Origin: Mycobacterium sp. D16Q14 | Lineage (GTDB): Bacteria; Actinomycetota; Actinomycetes; Mycobacteriales; Mycobacteriaceae | DNA length: 64,000 nt | Direction of reading: 5' to 3' | Assembly: GCA_002013415.1 (NCBI GenBank) | Contig: MAEX01000006.1 | Span: 1-64,000, forward strand | In this document: piece by piece, positions 19,701 to 26,862 of the stretch | How the letters are laid out: the number at the start of each line of letters is the position of its first letter | Position numbering within the stretch: the stretch's first letter is position 1 | Position numbers and translations under genes: made by a program | Notes under the pieces: model-generated | Databases searched by the model: none | What the model saw: the letters and a program-made list of their open reading frames with translations, nothing else | Told to the model about the DNA's origin: nothing

Positions 19701-20159
19701 CAAAGTCTGAGACGCGCTGAAAGCGGCGAAGTTGTTGATCTTCTCAAGGTTGCGGGCAAGTGCCCGGCTGACCATGTTGTCGTTCATAAAGCCGCCAATG
19801 AACGTTCCCACTTTGCCGCCCAAGGCTTTTCCGGCGATGCCCGCGTCGTCGAGTGCCTCCCAGGAGGTTTCGAGAAGGAGCCTCTGCTGTGGGTCCAGAA
19901 CGGCGGCCTCGCGGTGCGAGATCCCGAAGAAGTCCGCATCGAAGCGGCGGAATCCTTGAGTGAGGAAGCTTCCTCTCCGGGTGTACATCCGTCCCGGAGT
20001 GTCGGGATCGGGGTCGTAGTACTTGTCCGCGTCCCACCGATCCTTCGGGATATCGGCCACGGCGTCGCCTCTGCGCAACACGAACTCCCAGAAGGATTCT
20101 GCGTCTTCAATACCCCCAGGGAACCTGCATCCAATGCCAATAATGGCCACCGCGACCAA
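13755..20159 (-). CDS. Single-module type I polyketide synthase (KS-AT-DH-ER-KR-ACP), Mas/Pks-like
   Basis: A 2134-residue fully reducing iterative-type synthase, predicted to elongate acyl chains of an envelope lipid. Domains in order: KS 1-430 with Cys175 (DTACSSS), His310 (EAHGTGT) and His350 (NNFGH); AT about 538-830 with Ser630 (GHSVGE); DH about 900-1180 with His934 (LPDHTVLG) and Asp1097; ER about 1440-1745 with the HGAAGGMGMGAVQ nucleotide loop; KR about 1771-1960 with GGFGGFG, Ser1909 and Tyr1922; ACP with Ser2082 (LGIDSLMA). No TE domain is present; the adjacent gene supplies one. Extender choice (malonyl or methylmalonyl) is unclear. A TTG at 20159 with GAGAGGG upstream is the likely start; GTG at 20150 is the alternative. 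No FadD or PapA is adjacent. Confidence 0.93.
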   Translation of the reverse strand: MVAVAIIGIGCRFPGGIEDAESFWEFVLRRGDAVADIPKDRWDADKYYDPDPDTPGRMYTRRGSFLTQGFRRFDADFFGISHREAAVLDPQQRLLLETSWEALDDAGIAGKALGGKVGTFIGGFMNDNMVSRALARNLEKINNFAAFSASQTLLSNRIAHALDLWGPSMTVDTACSSSLVTTHLAVRAVASGECDVALAGGVNAMFQPETFITMCKGRFLAADGRCKSFDAAADGYGRGEGVGVVVLKNLEQAQRDGDRIYAVIRGSGVNQDGRTIALPVPNPVSQQRLAEQVLEEAGVDPALVGYIEAHGTGTSVGDPLEAEALGLSYGQAAGRTQPLLIGSVKNNFGHTEAAAGVAGLIKAALTVQRRTVLPQVVLDKLNPAIPFDELGIRIPTEVQAYPDLGAPAYAAVNSFGYGGTNAHVLVEEPPTPVAAEPAVPVRDSIRIFPVSARSGPALHEVARRYAALLEPEEGAAGTVSDEAAQRLKTAVTGRRAHHYLRKGFIYRGADDLLAQLNSYAESDESAPARALVEGISDPVLVFSGMGPQWWGMARGLLERPGAFRDAAAEIDAVFQEVSGWSVIAELLRAEGDSRVSRTEVAQPANFLVQAALAKHLEQFGIRPTAVVGHSVGEVAAAYVSGALSLRDAATVSFHRSRLQAKTAGSGGMLAVGLDAEEAQRRAARFGSAVCVAAVNSAAATTLSGDSKALRALHDELADDGVFARMLHVEVPYHSQLMDPILGELAASLAGLAPRRADVPLYSTVTGEKTDGEVFADPDYWCKNVRESVLFAKAIDTLIDDRYRVFLELGPHPVLLGNIRESFVRHSVSGAAVPTLNREQDDEQSVLQAVTDLYAVGAIDAPGEADLYTNGSVPHMDLPKYPWSQEELWEEDPLTLRARYGDADRFALLGDRAEALTPQWEVTLAPANLPWLPDHTVLGSVVLPGTAYLDAALSAVRQRSGRAQAGLDSVVFAVPLVVAEHDAPITRLTVDEPTKRFTVNGRSAHTQLWTAHANGRLVEANLGTLRIDVPQSEHDTIFDGGDVYKGLAAVGLSYGPAFQRIQSARIGSAGCVAQLASSEAVPEPGVAPKHAVHPALADAALQCIAVLLAARPDLDIPPTAHVPASVDRVRLYHEVPEDPIAVVEITSTQPLRANAYLASPDGDVALAMTGVTLRPVGAASDPLSELEQYFYEPRWERFDEESEGQEGQRVPAPVTAARAANAIVEIGDVSATVAEGVRRAAGAGVAIQRADAQQGADLAEAFGEALRADTFLRVLVAVGSGKSSVENLHQLVVVAQALRTVMEAETERGVVNPDVQVVVVSTHAFLAPGDRGLVLDQATLVGARRVLANEQHPAKWSLVDLSDSVTADQVAAEISAMNRAEEVAVRAGVRWTQRMRRSLSELVAPWEEAFEPTDPDVAYEVQIPDTRTLKDIALRACDRVEPGPRQVEVRVETLGLNYKDPLKVLGILTERELGETYFKLDPGMEGFGVVTRVGSAVSELRVGESIAVAERGLLRRYLTFDLDGGAAWERIGEEHLQREDFDPLAVGSGVPFFTAGYAFYKLADLQPGETVLIHGAAGGMGMGAVQIAVNMGAVVYATAGSEERRRAALELGATAAFDSRSVGFVDDILRITEGRGVDVIYNSLPGEMIAQNFAVAGEFCRIIEIGKADIYFGGAMDLKPFSGNLSFHAIDMDRMLRLRPETFRELRRECTEMLTSGKLTPLPFTRFPIDEVVGAFEAVFRAAHMGRIVLDLRDQTPKLLPRKPDPAPVRPGHSYLISGGFGGFGLATARSLARSGATHLILAGRSGATTDVARAQIEALRAADVDVWEERIDISDYDQVADLIAKVEASGHPLRGVFHAAAVAHDEVLADISAASLYKVFGPKVEGALNLDRATREHDVLLDHFVLYSSISGLIGIVPQLTYAAANSTLDGLAQARHAAGLPALSVSWGAMSGGGMAEVEAIVKFLDSVGLRRLNMDLGAMLMHECSRFQLPHVAIAGVDWGVLRTPLPSTAKSTRFAHLSAEAAAVSNEQAAFRAAVLALPEEERGPMVTKELAKELANVLKVDVDSIDPTGPIADLGIDSLMAVEFAARAGKQLNIQISAFQFTPDLTLEAVGARVALLIAQGVGDPEHDAI

Positions 20160-20370
20160 TGTGCTGCCCTCTCCTAGTTATTGGACCGTCCGGAAACTCT
20201 GGAACTTTTGCCGAAACAGCGGGACGTTCTTAACTCATCTGCAATCATCGTCACCATCGAAGAAGATTTGCCTGCCGTGTCATCCTGTGGAATTCGCACT
20301 GTACGCGCCTGATCGGCAAGAGGAAGGGTGTTTTCACAATGGATTTGCCGCTTCCTCCAAAGGTCGCTTG
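20160..20370. promoter_or_regulatory. Divergent promoter region of the PKS and mmpS-mmpL operons
   Basis: This 211-bp non-coding stretch separates the back-to-back PKS and mmpS starts and must carry both promoters. It is visibly richer in A/T than its flanks. Ribosome binding sites are seen for both genes (GAGAGGG on the minus strand and AAAGG seven bases before the mmpS ATG), but no convincing -35/-10 pair could be assigned. Confidence 0.5.
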
Positions 20371-20784
20371 ATGAGAAGCGCCTGGGTGTATCTTGTTGTG
20401 CTGGCGGTCCTTACGGTCGCCGCCGTGTTCATTCTCAAGTTGCGGTCGAGCGAGATCCCGGACGAGGCGGTGGGAACCGTGAGCCGCCTCCCCGTACTCG
20501 GCAGCCTTTCCGAACGGACCATCCAGTACGAGGCTGTCGGGCCCGCCGGAACACCGGCGACGGTGTCCTATCTTGACGACAACGGTCACAACCAGAACGT
20601 CAGCACGGTCCTGCCATGGCAGGAGGCGCTGAGGACCGTGGAACCCTCCCTGGTGACCAGCATGGTGGTGCAATCCAACGCCACTGGGGTCGGATGCAGG
20701 ATCACCGTCAACGGACAGGTCCGCGACGAACAAGTCGCGACCGCCACCGGTGGCATCGCCAGCTGCAAGGTGCAAGTCGCATGA
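20371..20784 (+). CDS. mmpS: MmpS-family membrane protein
   Basis: A 137-residue accessory protein of an MmpL transporter. It has one N-terminal transmembrane helix (residues 5-23) and an extracytoplasmic beta-rich domain containing IQYEAVGPAGTPATVSYLDDNG and CRITVNGQVRDEQ, the hallmark of MmpS. Two Cys (in GVGCRITV and IASCKVQV) may pair. The ATG at 20371 follows AAAGG by seven bases. It overlaps mmpL by ATGA, so the two are translated together. It probably assists export of the lipid made by the divergent PKS. Confidence 0.92.
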   Translation: MRSAWVYLVVLAVLTVAAVFILKLRSSEIPDEAVGTVSRLPVLGSLSERTIQYEAVGPAGTPATVSYLDDNGHNQNVSTVLPWQEALRTVEPSLVTSMVVQSNATGVGCRITVNGQVRDEQVATATGGIASCKVQVA

Positions 20785-23700
20785 CCGGAGACGAGGCCGA
20801 GGCGGATACCGGCCCGATACCCGCTCCCGGCACACCTGAGGCGCCTGCCGCACCTGACGGGTTCGCCGCCCGATCGCGCGCATTCGGACGCCGAGTGCGC
20901 GGGGAGTTCTCTGTGCCGTTCCGTCGTGAGACCTACGCGGGCACCGAGCAGCACCGGCCCCTGTACGCCCGACTGCTGTATGGGCTCTCCATACCCATCG
21001 TTGTCTTGTGGGTACTGCTCGCGTGTGGGCTCAATGCCGCAGGCCCCCAGTTGGAGAAGGTAATTGAGGGACACGCCCTGTCCTTCTTGCCCGACGAGGC
21101 CTCGTCGGTGCAGGCACTGTCCAACATGGGCAAGTATTTTGGCAACGGCGGTACGAACAACTTCGTCGCGGTGCTCGCCGAGGGCGACCAGCCCTTCGGC
21201 GCGGAAATGCACCGCTACTACGCGAACCTGATGGAGAAGTTCAAGGCGGACAAGAAACACGTCATCACGACGATCGACCTCTGGTCCGACCCATCGTTTG
21301 CCCCAGCGTTCGAAAGTCAGGATCGGAAGGCCTCCTTCAGCTACCTGAACCTGGGTGGCAACATGGGCACCGCGCTGGCCATGGAGTCCACTCAGGCGGT
21401 GCGCGACATCGTGAAGGCGTATCCGCCGCCGGACGGCGTCAAGATCTACGTGACCGGTCCATCCGCGGTCGTGAACGACGAGCTAATCGCCATCAACCGA
21501 TCGATCCTGCCGATCATCTTCGCGTGCGCCCTCTGCATCACCATCATCATGTCGTTGACCTACCGCTCGCTATTCACGGCCGCGATGCCACTGCTCGTGG
21601 TGGCCGTCGCTTTGGTCACGGCCCGGCCAATCGTCGCTCTTCTCGGCCAGCACGAGATCATCGGCATTTCCATATTCGCGTCAAGCCTGCTGGCCGGAAT
21701 CGTCCTTGGCGCGGGGACCGACTACGGCATCTTCCTGCTCGGCAGATATCAGGAGGCACGACGAGCCGGCCAGGACCCGACCACGGCGTACTACACCGCA
21801 CTGAAAAGCGTGCAGCGCATCATTTTCGCCTCGGGGCTGACCGTGGCGGGCGCGACCGCATGCATGACCCTCACCAGACTCGCCGCTTTTTCCACCTCCG
21901 GTCTGCCGTGCACCATCGGCATCCTCACCGCACTTGCCGCGGCGTTGACCCTTGGCCCCGCACTGCTGGCGATCGGATGCAGGCTCGGACTGTACGAACC
22001 GCGCGGAGAGCGCGCCGTCCGCCGCTGGCGGCGCATCGCCACCCACGTAGTCCGTTGGCCGGGCCCGGTGCTCGCCGGCAGCCTCGCGGTGCTGGCACTC
22101 GCGATTCTTGTGCTGCCGACCTATGTCATCAGCTACAACGAGCGTGCCGCCCAACCGGCCAACACCGAGGCGAACCTGGGTCTCGATGCCGCGGATCGGC
22201 ACTTGCCGCCCAATCTGCTGAACCCGAATCTGCTCTTCGTCGAGTCCGATCACGACATGCGCAATTCCGCCGACCTGATCGCACTCGCGAAGCTGACGAA
22301 CGCCGTCTACTCCGTGGATGGTGTCCAGGCGGTGCAAGGCATCACCCGCCCACTCATCACGCCGCTTCCCCAAGGCACCCTGACCTATCAGGGCGGATAC
22401 ATCGGCGAACGGATGTCCCAGATAGCCGAGATGGTGAGCACGCAGCTCAACGGCATCGCCAGAATCACCGGTCAGATCGATCAGCTGTCCGTAGGGGTCA
22501 AGGTCGTCCTCAAAGACCTTGAGGTAACCCAGCGCGCGGTCGAGCTGCCCGGCGGCACCGGCGCGGCCACCCGGCAACGTCTCATTGAGCTATTGAAGAT
22601 GGCGAAGGGCATCCACAACGAAATGCAGCCGCTCGTCGCAGATGGCATCGACGCGGCGGGCCAGCTCGTCGACATGGTTCCCGACTGCAAGCAGCTCCTC
22701 CCCTGCAACACCGCGCTCACCGGTCTGGCAGTTCTCGACGGACTCAATCAGACGGGGGGACGCAAGTTCGAGGACATCGTGGACGCCTCCCGCGTCGCCT
22801 CGGAATCGTTGCCCAACTTGGTGGCCCAGGTCCGGATGCTGGACCGTTTTCTCGCCGACTCGCAACGCACGCTGACGCCGATCCGCGGTATGGCGGACTC
22901 GCTGCTGGTGCAGATGAACGAGGTCACCCAGTTCCTGAGAGAGATCGCAGACACCTATATGAAGGGAGACCCGAGCGGGTACTTCTTCCTTCCGAGCCAG
23001 GCCTTCGAATCCCCGTTGTTCCAATCCGCGCTCTCCGTCTTCTTCTCTCCCGACGGCAAGATCACCCGGATGCTCGTTATGGGCGATGTGAATTCGTTCA
23101 GCCGAGAAAGCATGGACTACAGCGCAAAGATCGTCCCCGCGGCGAAGGCGGCGCTCAAGGGCACGTCACTCGGCGGGAGCACGGTGAGCATCGGCGGCGC
23201 CGGCGGCACGCTGCTCAACATCGCCGCCTTCGCCAAGGAGGATTTCCTCACCAGTGCGGTCGCGGCGTTCGCATTCGTGTTCTGCGTCGTGCTGCTGTTG
23301 TTGCGCAGCTTCGTCGCCGCGGTCGCCGTCGTCGGCACCGTGGGACTGTCCTTTCTTTCCGCGTGGGGGCTCAGCGTGGCCATCTGGCAGTACGGCATCG
23401 GTCTGCCCTTGCACTGGGCCGTCGCACCGTGTTCCTTCATCTTCCTTGTCGCGGTCGGCGCCGATTACAACTTGCTGCTCGTCGCCCGGTTCAAGGAAGA
23501 GCTCCGCGCCGGGATAAAAACCGGGATCATCCGCGCCATGGTAGGGACGGGCAGCGTGGTCACCACCGCGGGCCTGATCTTCGGCTTCACGATGTTCGCG
23601 TTGATCGCGGGCTACTCGAGCACGCTCGCGCAGATCGGAACGACCGTCGGCGTCGGACTCTTGCTCGACACGCTCATCGTCCGCTCGCTCGTCATCCCCT

Positions 23701-23816
23701 CCATCGCGACCCTCCTGGGCCGGTGGTTCTGGTGGCCGATGCGCGTACCGTGCCGCGCGCTGCGGGAATCGGATCCGGCATTGGTCGGCGCAACGTCCGG
23801 CGGACACCGGGCCTAG
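20781..23816 (+). CDS. mmpL: MmpL-family RND lipid transporter
   Basis: A 1011-residue transporter of the mycobacterial membrane protein large family, moving envelope lipids or their precursors across the plasma membrane. The RND layout is visible: TM1 near residue 70, a large extracytoplasmic loop, TM2-6, a second large loop and TM8-12. The two Asp-Tyr proton-relay sites are GAGTDYGIFLLGRYQEARRAG in the first half and VAVGADYNLLLVARFKEE in the second. The start at 20781 overlaps the mmpS stop. The substrate is inferred to be the product of the neighbouring PKS. The exact MmpL number cannot be set from sequence alone. Confidence 0.95.
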   Translation: MTGDEAEADTGPIPAPGTPEAPAAPDGFAARSRAFGRRVRGEFSVPFRRETYAGTEQHRPLYARLLYGLSIPIVVLWVLLACGLNAAGPQLEKVIEGHALSFLPDEASSVQALSNMGKYFGNGGTNNFVAVLAEGDQPFGAEMHRYYANLMEKFKADKKHVITTIDLWSDPSFAPAFESQDRKASFSYLNLGGNMGTALAMESTQAVRDIVKAYPPPDGVKIYVTGPSAVVNDELIAINRSILPIIFACALCITIIMSLTYRSLFTAAMPLLVVAVALVTARPIVALLGQHEIIGISIFASSLLAGIVLGAGTDYGIFLLGRYQEARRAGQDPTTAYYTALKSVQRIIFASGLTVAGATACMTLTRLAAFSTSGLPCTIGILTALAAALTLGPALLAIGCRLGLYEPRGERAVRRWRRIATHVVRWPGPVLAGSLAVLALAILVLPTYVISYNERAAQPANTEANLGLDAADRHLPPNLLNPNLLFVESDHDMRNSADLIALAKLTNAVYSVDGVQAVQGITRPLITPLPQGTLTYQGGYIGERMSQIAEMVSTQLNGIARITGQIDQLSVGVKVVLKDLEVTQRAVELPGGTGAATRQRLIELLKMAKGIHNEMQPLVADGIDAAGQLVDMVPDCKQLLPCNTALTGLAVLDGLNQTGGRKFEDIVDASRVASESLPNLVAQVRMLDRFLADSQRTLTPIRGMADSLLVQMNEVTQFLREIADTYMKGDPSGYFFLPSQAFESPLFQSALSVFFSPDGKITRMLVMGDVNSFSRESMDYSAKIVPAAKAALKGTSLGGSTVSIGGAGGTLLNIAAFAKEDFLTSAVAAFAFVFCVVLLLLRSFVAAVAVVGTVGLSFLSAWGLSVAIWQYGIGLPLHWAVAPCSFIFLVAVGADYNLLLVARFKEELRAGIKTGIIRAMVGTGSVVTTAGLIFGFTMFALIAGYSSTLAQIGTTVGVGLLLDTLIVRSLVIPSIATLLGRWFWWPMRVPCRALRESDPALVGATSGGHRA

Positions 23817-23861
23817 ACGTGGATGCGGGGAATGTGTTGGCCACCAGATGCGGAGACCGAT

Positions 23862-24758
23862 GTGAGTAGTCGTCGTCTTGATCGTCGGGCGAGTTTTACG
23901 GCGCAATCCTGCGCGGCCCAACGGGCCGCGGAAACCTTGCAGCCGCCGCGGCGGCGTCTGCTCGACGATCCTTACTCGCGGCACTTCATCCGCAGTCCGC
24001 TGCTGCGGGCCTGTTTGATCCATCCGTTGGTGGCGCGCGGCTTTATCGGAGTGCTGAAATCCGTGTTCGGCGCCGCGGGTCACTTCTTCCTGGTCTTACG
24101 GGTGCGCTACACCGATGATGTCCTCGATGCCGCCATCAACGACGGTGTCGACCAAGTTGTGCTGCTGGGTGCCGGATTCGACACCACCACGTTGCGGCGG
24201 GCGGCACACGGTTCGGTCAGGATCTTCGAAGTCGACGCGCCTACCACCCAAGCCGACAAACGCGCCGTCATGGAGCAGCTCCGCTCACCCGATGACAACG
24301 ATCAGATCGTTTGGGTGCCCTGCGATTTCGAACACGACGTATTACGCGAAAGACTCCTCGCCAGCGGCTTCGATCCCTCCCGGCCAAGTCTGTTCATCTG
24401 GCTCGGTGTGACCGCCTACCTCACCCAGGACGCACTCGACGCGACACTTGCCGACCTCGCGACGGTCTGCGCACCCGGGAGCCTGCTGGTGTTCGACTAC
24501 CTCGACACCAGTGTTGTCACCGGTGGAGACAGCAAGTCTGTACGCGCCCGACTATGGACCGAGGCGGCCGCACGTTTTGGCGAGCCATACCTGACGGGCC
24601 TCACCGCGGGTGACGCCGACGCACTGCTGGCCTCGCACGGGTTCCAGTGCCACAAGCACCTAACCACACGCGAACTGCTGCAGCGGTACGCACCGACATA
24701 TGCCAGCCGATCGCCCGCCGACGGCCGGGCAGCTATCACCACGGCACAGCGCGCATGA
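23862..24758 (+). CDS. SAM-dependent methyltransferase of the LCM/TIGR00027 type
   Basis: A 298-residue class I methyltransferase of the mycobacterial leucine-carboxyl-methyltransferase-like family. RVRYTDDVLDAAINDGVDQVVLLGAGFDTTTLR contains the SAM-binding glycine loop, EVDAPTTQADK gives the acidic residue after strand two, and SLFIWLGVTAYLT is the usual motif IV. The GTG at 23862 is preferred over an ATG at 23823. It lies 45 bp after mmpL on the same strand and may O-methylate the lipid made or exported by this cluster; that role is inference. Confidence 0.8.
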   Translation: MSSRRLDRRASFTAQSCAAQRAAETLQPPRRRLLDDPYSRHFIRSPLLRACLIHPLVARGFIGVLKSVFGAAGHFFLVLRVRYTDDVLDAAINDGVDQVVLLGAGFDTTTLRRAAHGSVRIFEVDAPTTQADKRAVMEQLRSPDDNDQIVWVPCDFEHDVLRERLLASGFDPSRPSLFIWLGVTAYLTQDALDATLADLATVCAPGSLLVFDYLDTSVVTGGDSKSVRARLWTEAAARFGEPYLTGLTAGDADALLASHGFQCHKHLTTRELLQRYAPTYASRSPADGRAAITTAQRA

Positions 24759-24830
24759 CTCGGGCAATCGTGATATCCGCCATGCGTTCACCGACGCAAA
24801 GCGGTGACCGCCACAATGGCGTTCACCAGC

Positions 24831-24836
24831 TATAAT
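24831..24836 (+). promoter_or_regulatory. Consensus TATAAT -10 element upstream of rbpA
   Basis: A perfect TATAAT lies 125 bp before the rbpA ATG. No matching -35 is seen at 17 bp, though GTGACC stands 21 bp away. If used, it gives a leader of about 118 bases. Confidence 0.5.
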
Positions 24837-24960
24837 GAGGGCCACAACCTGCGCGAACAGGGAACTAACGGCGCGGGCACGGCGTTGAGATAGACAGCCA
24901 CCAGCAATTCGAGCGCGGGATCCGATCCGCAGAGACCCGCAGTGAAGAGGAGAAGTACAC

Positions 24961-25296
24961 ATGGCAGATCGTGTTCTACGGGGCAGCCGACTCGGCGCCG
25001 TCAGCTACGAAACCGATCGTGACCACGACCTGGCGCCCCGCCGCATGGCTCGCTACCGCACCGAGAACGGTGAGGAGTTCGACGTTCCCTTCGCCCACGA
25101 TGCCGAGATCCCGGCCAACTGGGCATGCCGCAATGGCCTGGAAGGCACCCTCCTCGACGGCGATGTGCCCGAGCCCAAGAAGGTCAAGCCCCCCCGCACG
25201 CACTGGGACATGCTGCTGGAGCGCCGCAGCGTTGAGGAGCTCGACGAGCTGCTCAAGGAACGTCTGGAACTGATCAAGGGCCGTCGCAGGGGCTAG
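24961..25296 (+). CDS. rbpA: RNA polymerase-binding protein RbpA
   Basis: A 111-residue general transcription factor that binds the sigma-A/RNA polymerase holoenzyme and stabilises open complexes; it also affects rifampicin tolerance. The order of the family is seen: N-terminal tail (LRGSRLGAVSYETDRD), core domain with FDVPFAHDAEIPANWACRNG, basic linker (PEPKKVKPPRTHWDMLLERR) and the sigma-interacting helix (SVEELDELLKERLELIKGRR). A strong ribosome binding site (GAGGAGA) precedes the ATG. The neighbourhood matches Rv2050 beside ppm1. Confidence 0.97.
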   Translation: MADRVLRGSRLGAVSYETDRDHDLAPRRMARYRTENGEEFDVPFAHDAEIPANWACRNGLEGTLLDGDVPEPKKVKPPRTHWDMLLERRSVEELDELLKERLELIKGRRRG

Positions 25297-25320
25297 GGCG
25301 CGGCAGCGTAACTCGCCCTG

Positions 25321-26082
25321 ATGAGTGCCTCCGGCAGGTCCGTCGCGGGTTCGGCCGTTCTGATCACCGGTGCCGCCAGCGGCATGGGGAAGGCAACTGC
25401 GCGAGTTTTCGCCCAGGATGGCGCGTTTGTCGCGGTCACCGATCTCCGGTTGGAGGACGCACAGGCGGTCGCCGCTGAGATCGGCGATTCCGCGGCGCCC
25501 TGGGCGCTGGACGTCACCGATGATGCGCAGATCACCGAGGTGGTCGCGGCCGTCGCCGAGCGATTCGGCCGGCTGGACATTGTGGTGAACAACGCCGGTT
25601 TCGCGGCATTCAGGTCCCTCGATGACCCCGATTACGGTGAGACCTGGGCTCGCTCACTGGCCGTCCATCTGACCGCACCCCAACGGATTGTCCGTGCAGC
25701 GCTTCCGTTCCTGCGCAACTCCCCCGCCCCGCGCGTGGTGAATATCGCCTCCACCGAGGCTCTCGGTGCCACCCCGTATGACAGCCCATATGTCGCGGCC
25801 AAGTCCGGCCTGGCCGGTCTGACTAGGAGTTTGGCCGTCGACCTTGGGCGCGACGGAATCACGGTGAACTGCATCTGCCCGGGACCCATCGATACCGCGA
25901 TGACGGCGGCGATCTCTGCCGAGGACAAAGACACCTATGCCCGCCGGCGCACCGCGCTACGGCGCTACGGTCGCGCCGAGGAAGTGGCACACATGACCTT
26001 GAGCGTGTGCCTGCCGGCCGCGTCTTATCTCACCGGCACGGTCATTCCCGTCGACGGCGGCCTGATGGCCCGCAACGCGTGA
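25321..26082 (+). CDS. Short-chain dehydrogenase/reductase
   Basis: A 253-residue classical SDR oxidoreductase using NAD(P)(H). The cofactor loop is TGAASGMG (residues 16-23), followed by DVTD, NNAG and the active-site YVAAK with Ser in NIASTEA. PGPIDTAM and the C-terminal IPVDGGLMARNA are typical of the 3-oxoacyl-reductase-like group. The substrate is unknown. It begins 24 bp after rbpA and may be read from the same transcript. Confidence 0.88.
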   Translation: MSASGRSVAGSAVLITGAASGMGKATARVFAQDGAFVAVTDLRLEDAQAVAAEIGDSAAPWALDVTDDAQITEVVAAVAERFGRLDIVVNNAGFAAFRSLDDPDYGETWARSLAVHLTAPQRIVRAALPFLRNSPAPRVVNIASTEALGATPYDSPYVAAKSGLAGLTRSLAVDLGRDGITVNCICPGPIDTAMTAAISAEDKDTYARRRTALRRYGRAEEVAHMTLSVCLPAASYLTGTVIPVDGGLMARNA

Positions 26083-26095
26083 AGGCTTGAGTACT

Positions 26096-26857
26096 TCACC
26101 GCGGGATGCCGCGCGCCCGATCGAGGCGACTGCTGATACCCCATTTGGTCACCTTGACCAGGGCCTCGTTGATGATCGACCCGCTCATCTTGGATTCACC
26201 GATCGCGCGTTCGGTGAAGGTGATCGGCACCTCGGCAACCTCGAAACCGTGCGCGATGGTGCGCAGGGTGAGGTCGATCTGGAAGCAGTAGCCGTGTGAT
26301 TCGACGGCCGCCAGATCCAGCTTTTCGAGGACCTCACGCCGGTACGCGCGGTATCCCGCGGTGATGTCGTGGGGCTTGACGCCCAGCACCAGCCGGGCAT
26401 AGACGTTCGCGCTGCGGGACAGCACCAACCGCCGCCACGGCCAGTTGACGACGGTACCCCCGGGGACGTAGCGAGAACCAATCGCCAGATCGGCTCCGGC
26501 GTCCACGGCATCGAGCAGCCGCGATAGCTGTTCGGGAGCGTGACTGCCGTCGGCGTCCATCTCCACCAGCACCGAGTACTGACGTGCCAGACCCCAACCG
26601 AAGCCGGCGATGTAGGCGGCTCCCAGGCCACCCTTTTCCTTGCGGTGCATGACGTGCACACGATCCGGGTCGGCAAGCGCGGCCTCGTCAGCAAGTTCAC
26701 CGGTGCCGTCTGGGCTGCCGTCATCGACGATCAGCACATGGACATCGGGTTGCGCCTTGTGCAGCCGACCAAGGATCAGCGGGAGATTCTCCCGCTCGTT
26801 GTACGTCGGAATGATCACCAGGGTCCGGGCGCTCGGACGTTCGGTCACGGGATCCAC
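26096..26857 (-). CDS. ppm1: Polyprenol monophosphomannose synthase Ppm1 (catalytic domain)
   Basis: A 253-residue GT2 glycosyltransferase that makes polyprenyl-phosphate mannose from GDP-mannose, the donor for later steps of PIM, LM, LAM and protein O-mannosylation. [27 protein letters not shown] and VEMDADGSH give the nucleotide and metal sites, and GSRYVPGG and [14 protein letters not shown] match dolichol-phosphate mannose synthases. In M. tuberculosis this domain is fused to Lnt in one protein (Rv2051c); here it is a separate gene 5 bp downstream of lnt. GTG 26857 has AAGGAGA about 10 bases upstream. Confidence 0.93.
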   Translation of the reverse strand: MDPVTERPSARTLVIIPTYNERENLPLILGRLHKAQPDVHVLIVDDGSPDGTGELADEAALADPDRVHVMHRKEKGGLGAAYIAGFGWGLARQYSVLVEMDADGSHAPEQLSRLLDAVDAGADLAIGSRYVPGGTVVNWPWRRLVLSRSANVYARLVLGVKPHDITAGYRAYRREVLEKLDLAAVESHGYCFQIDLTLRTIAHGFEVAEVPITFTERAIGESKMSGSIINEALVKVTKWGISSRLDRARGIPR

Positions 26858-26862
26858 TCCGG

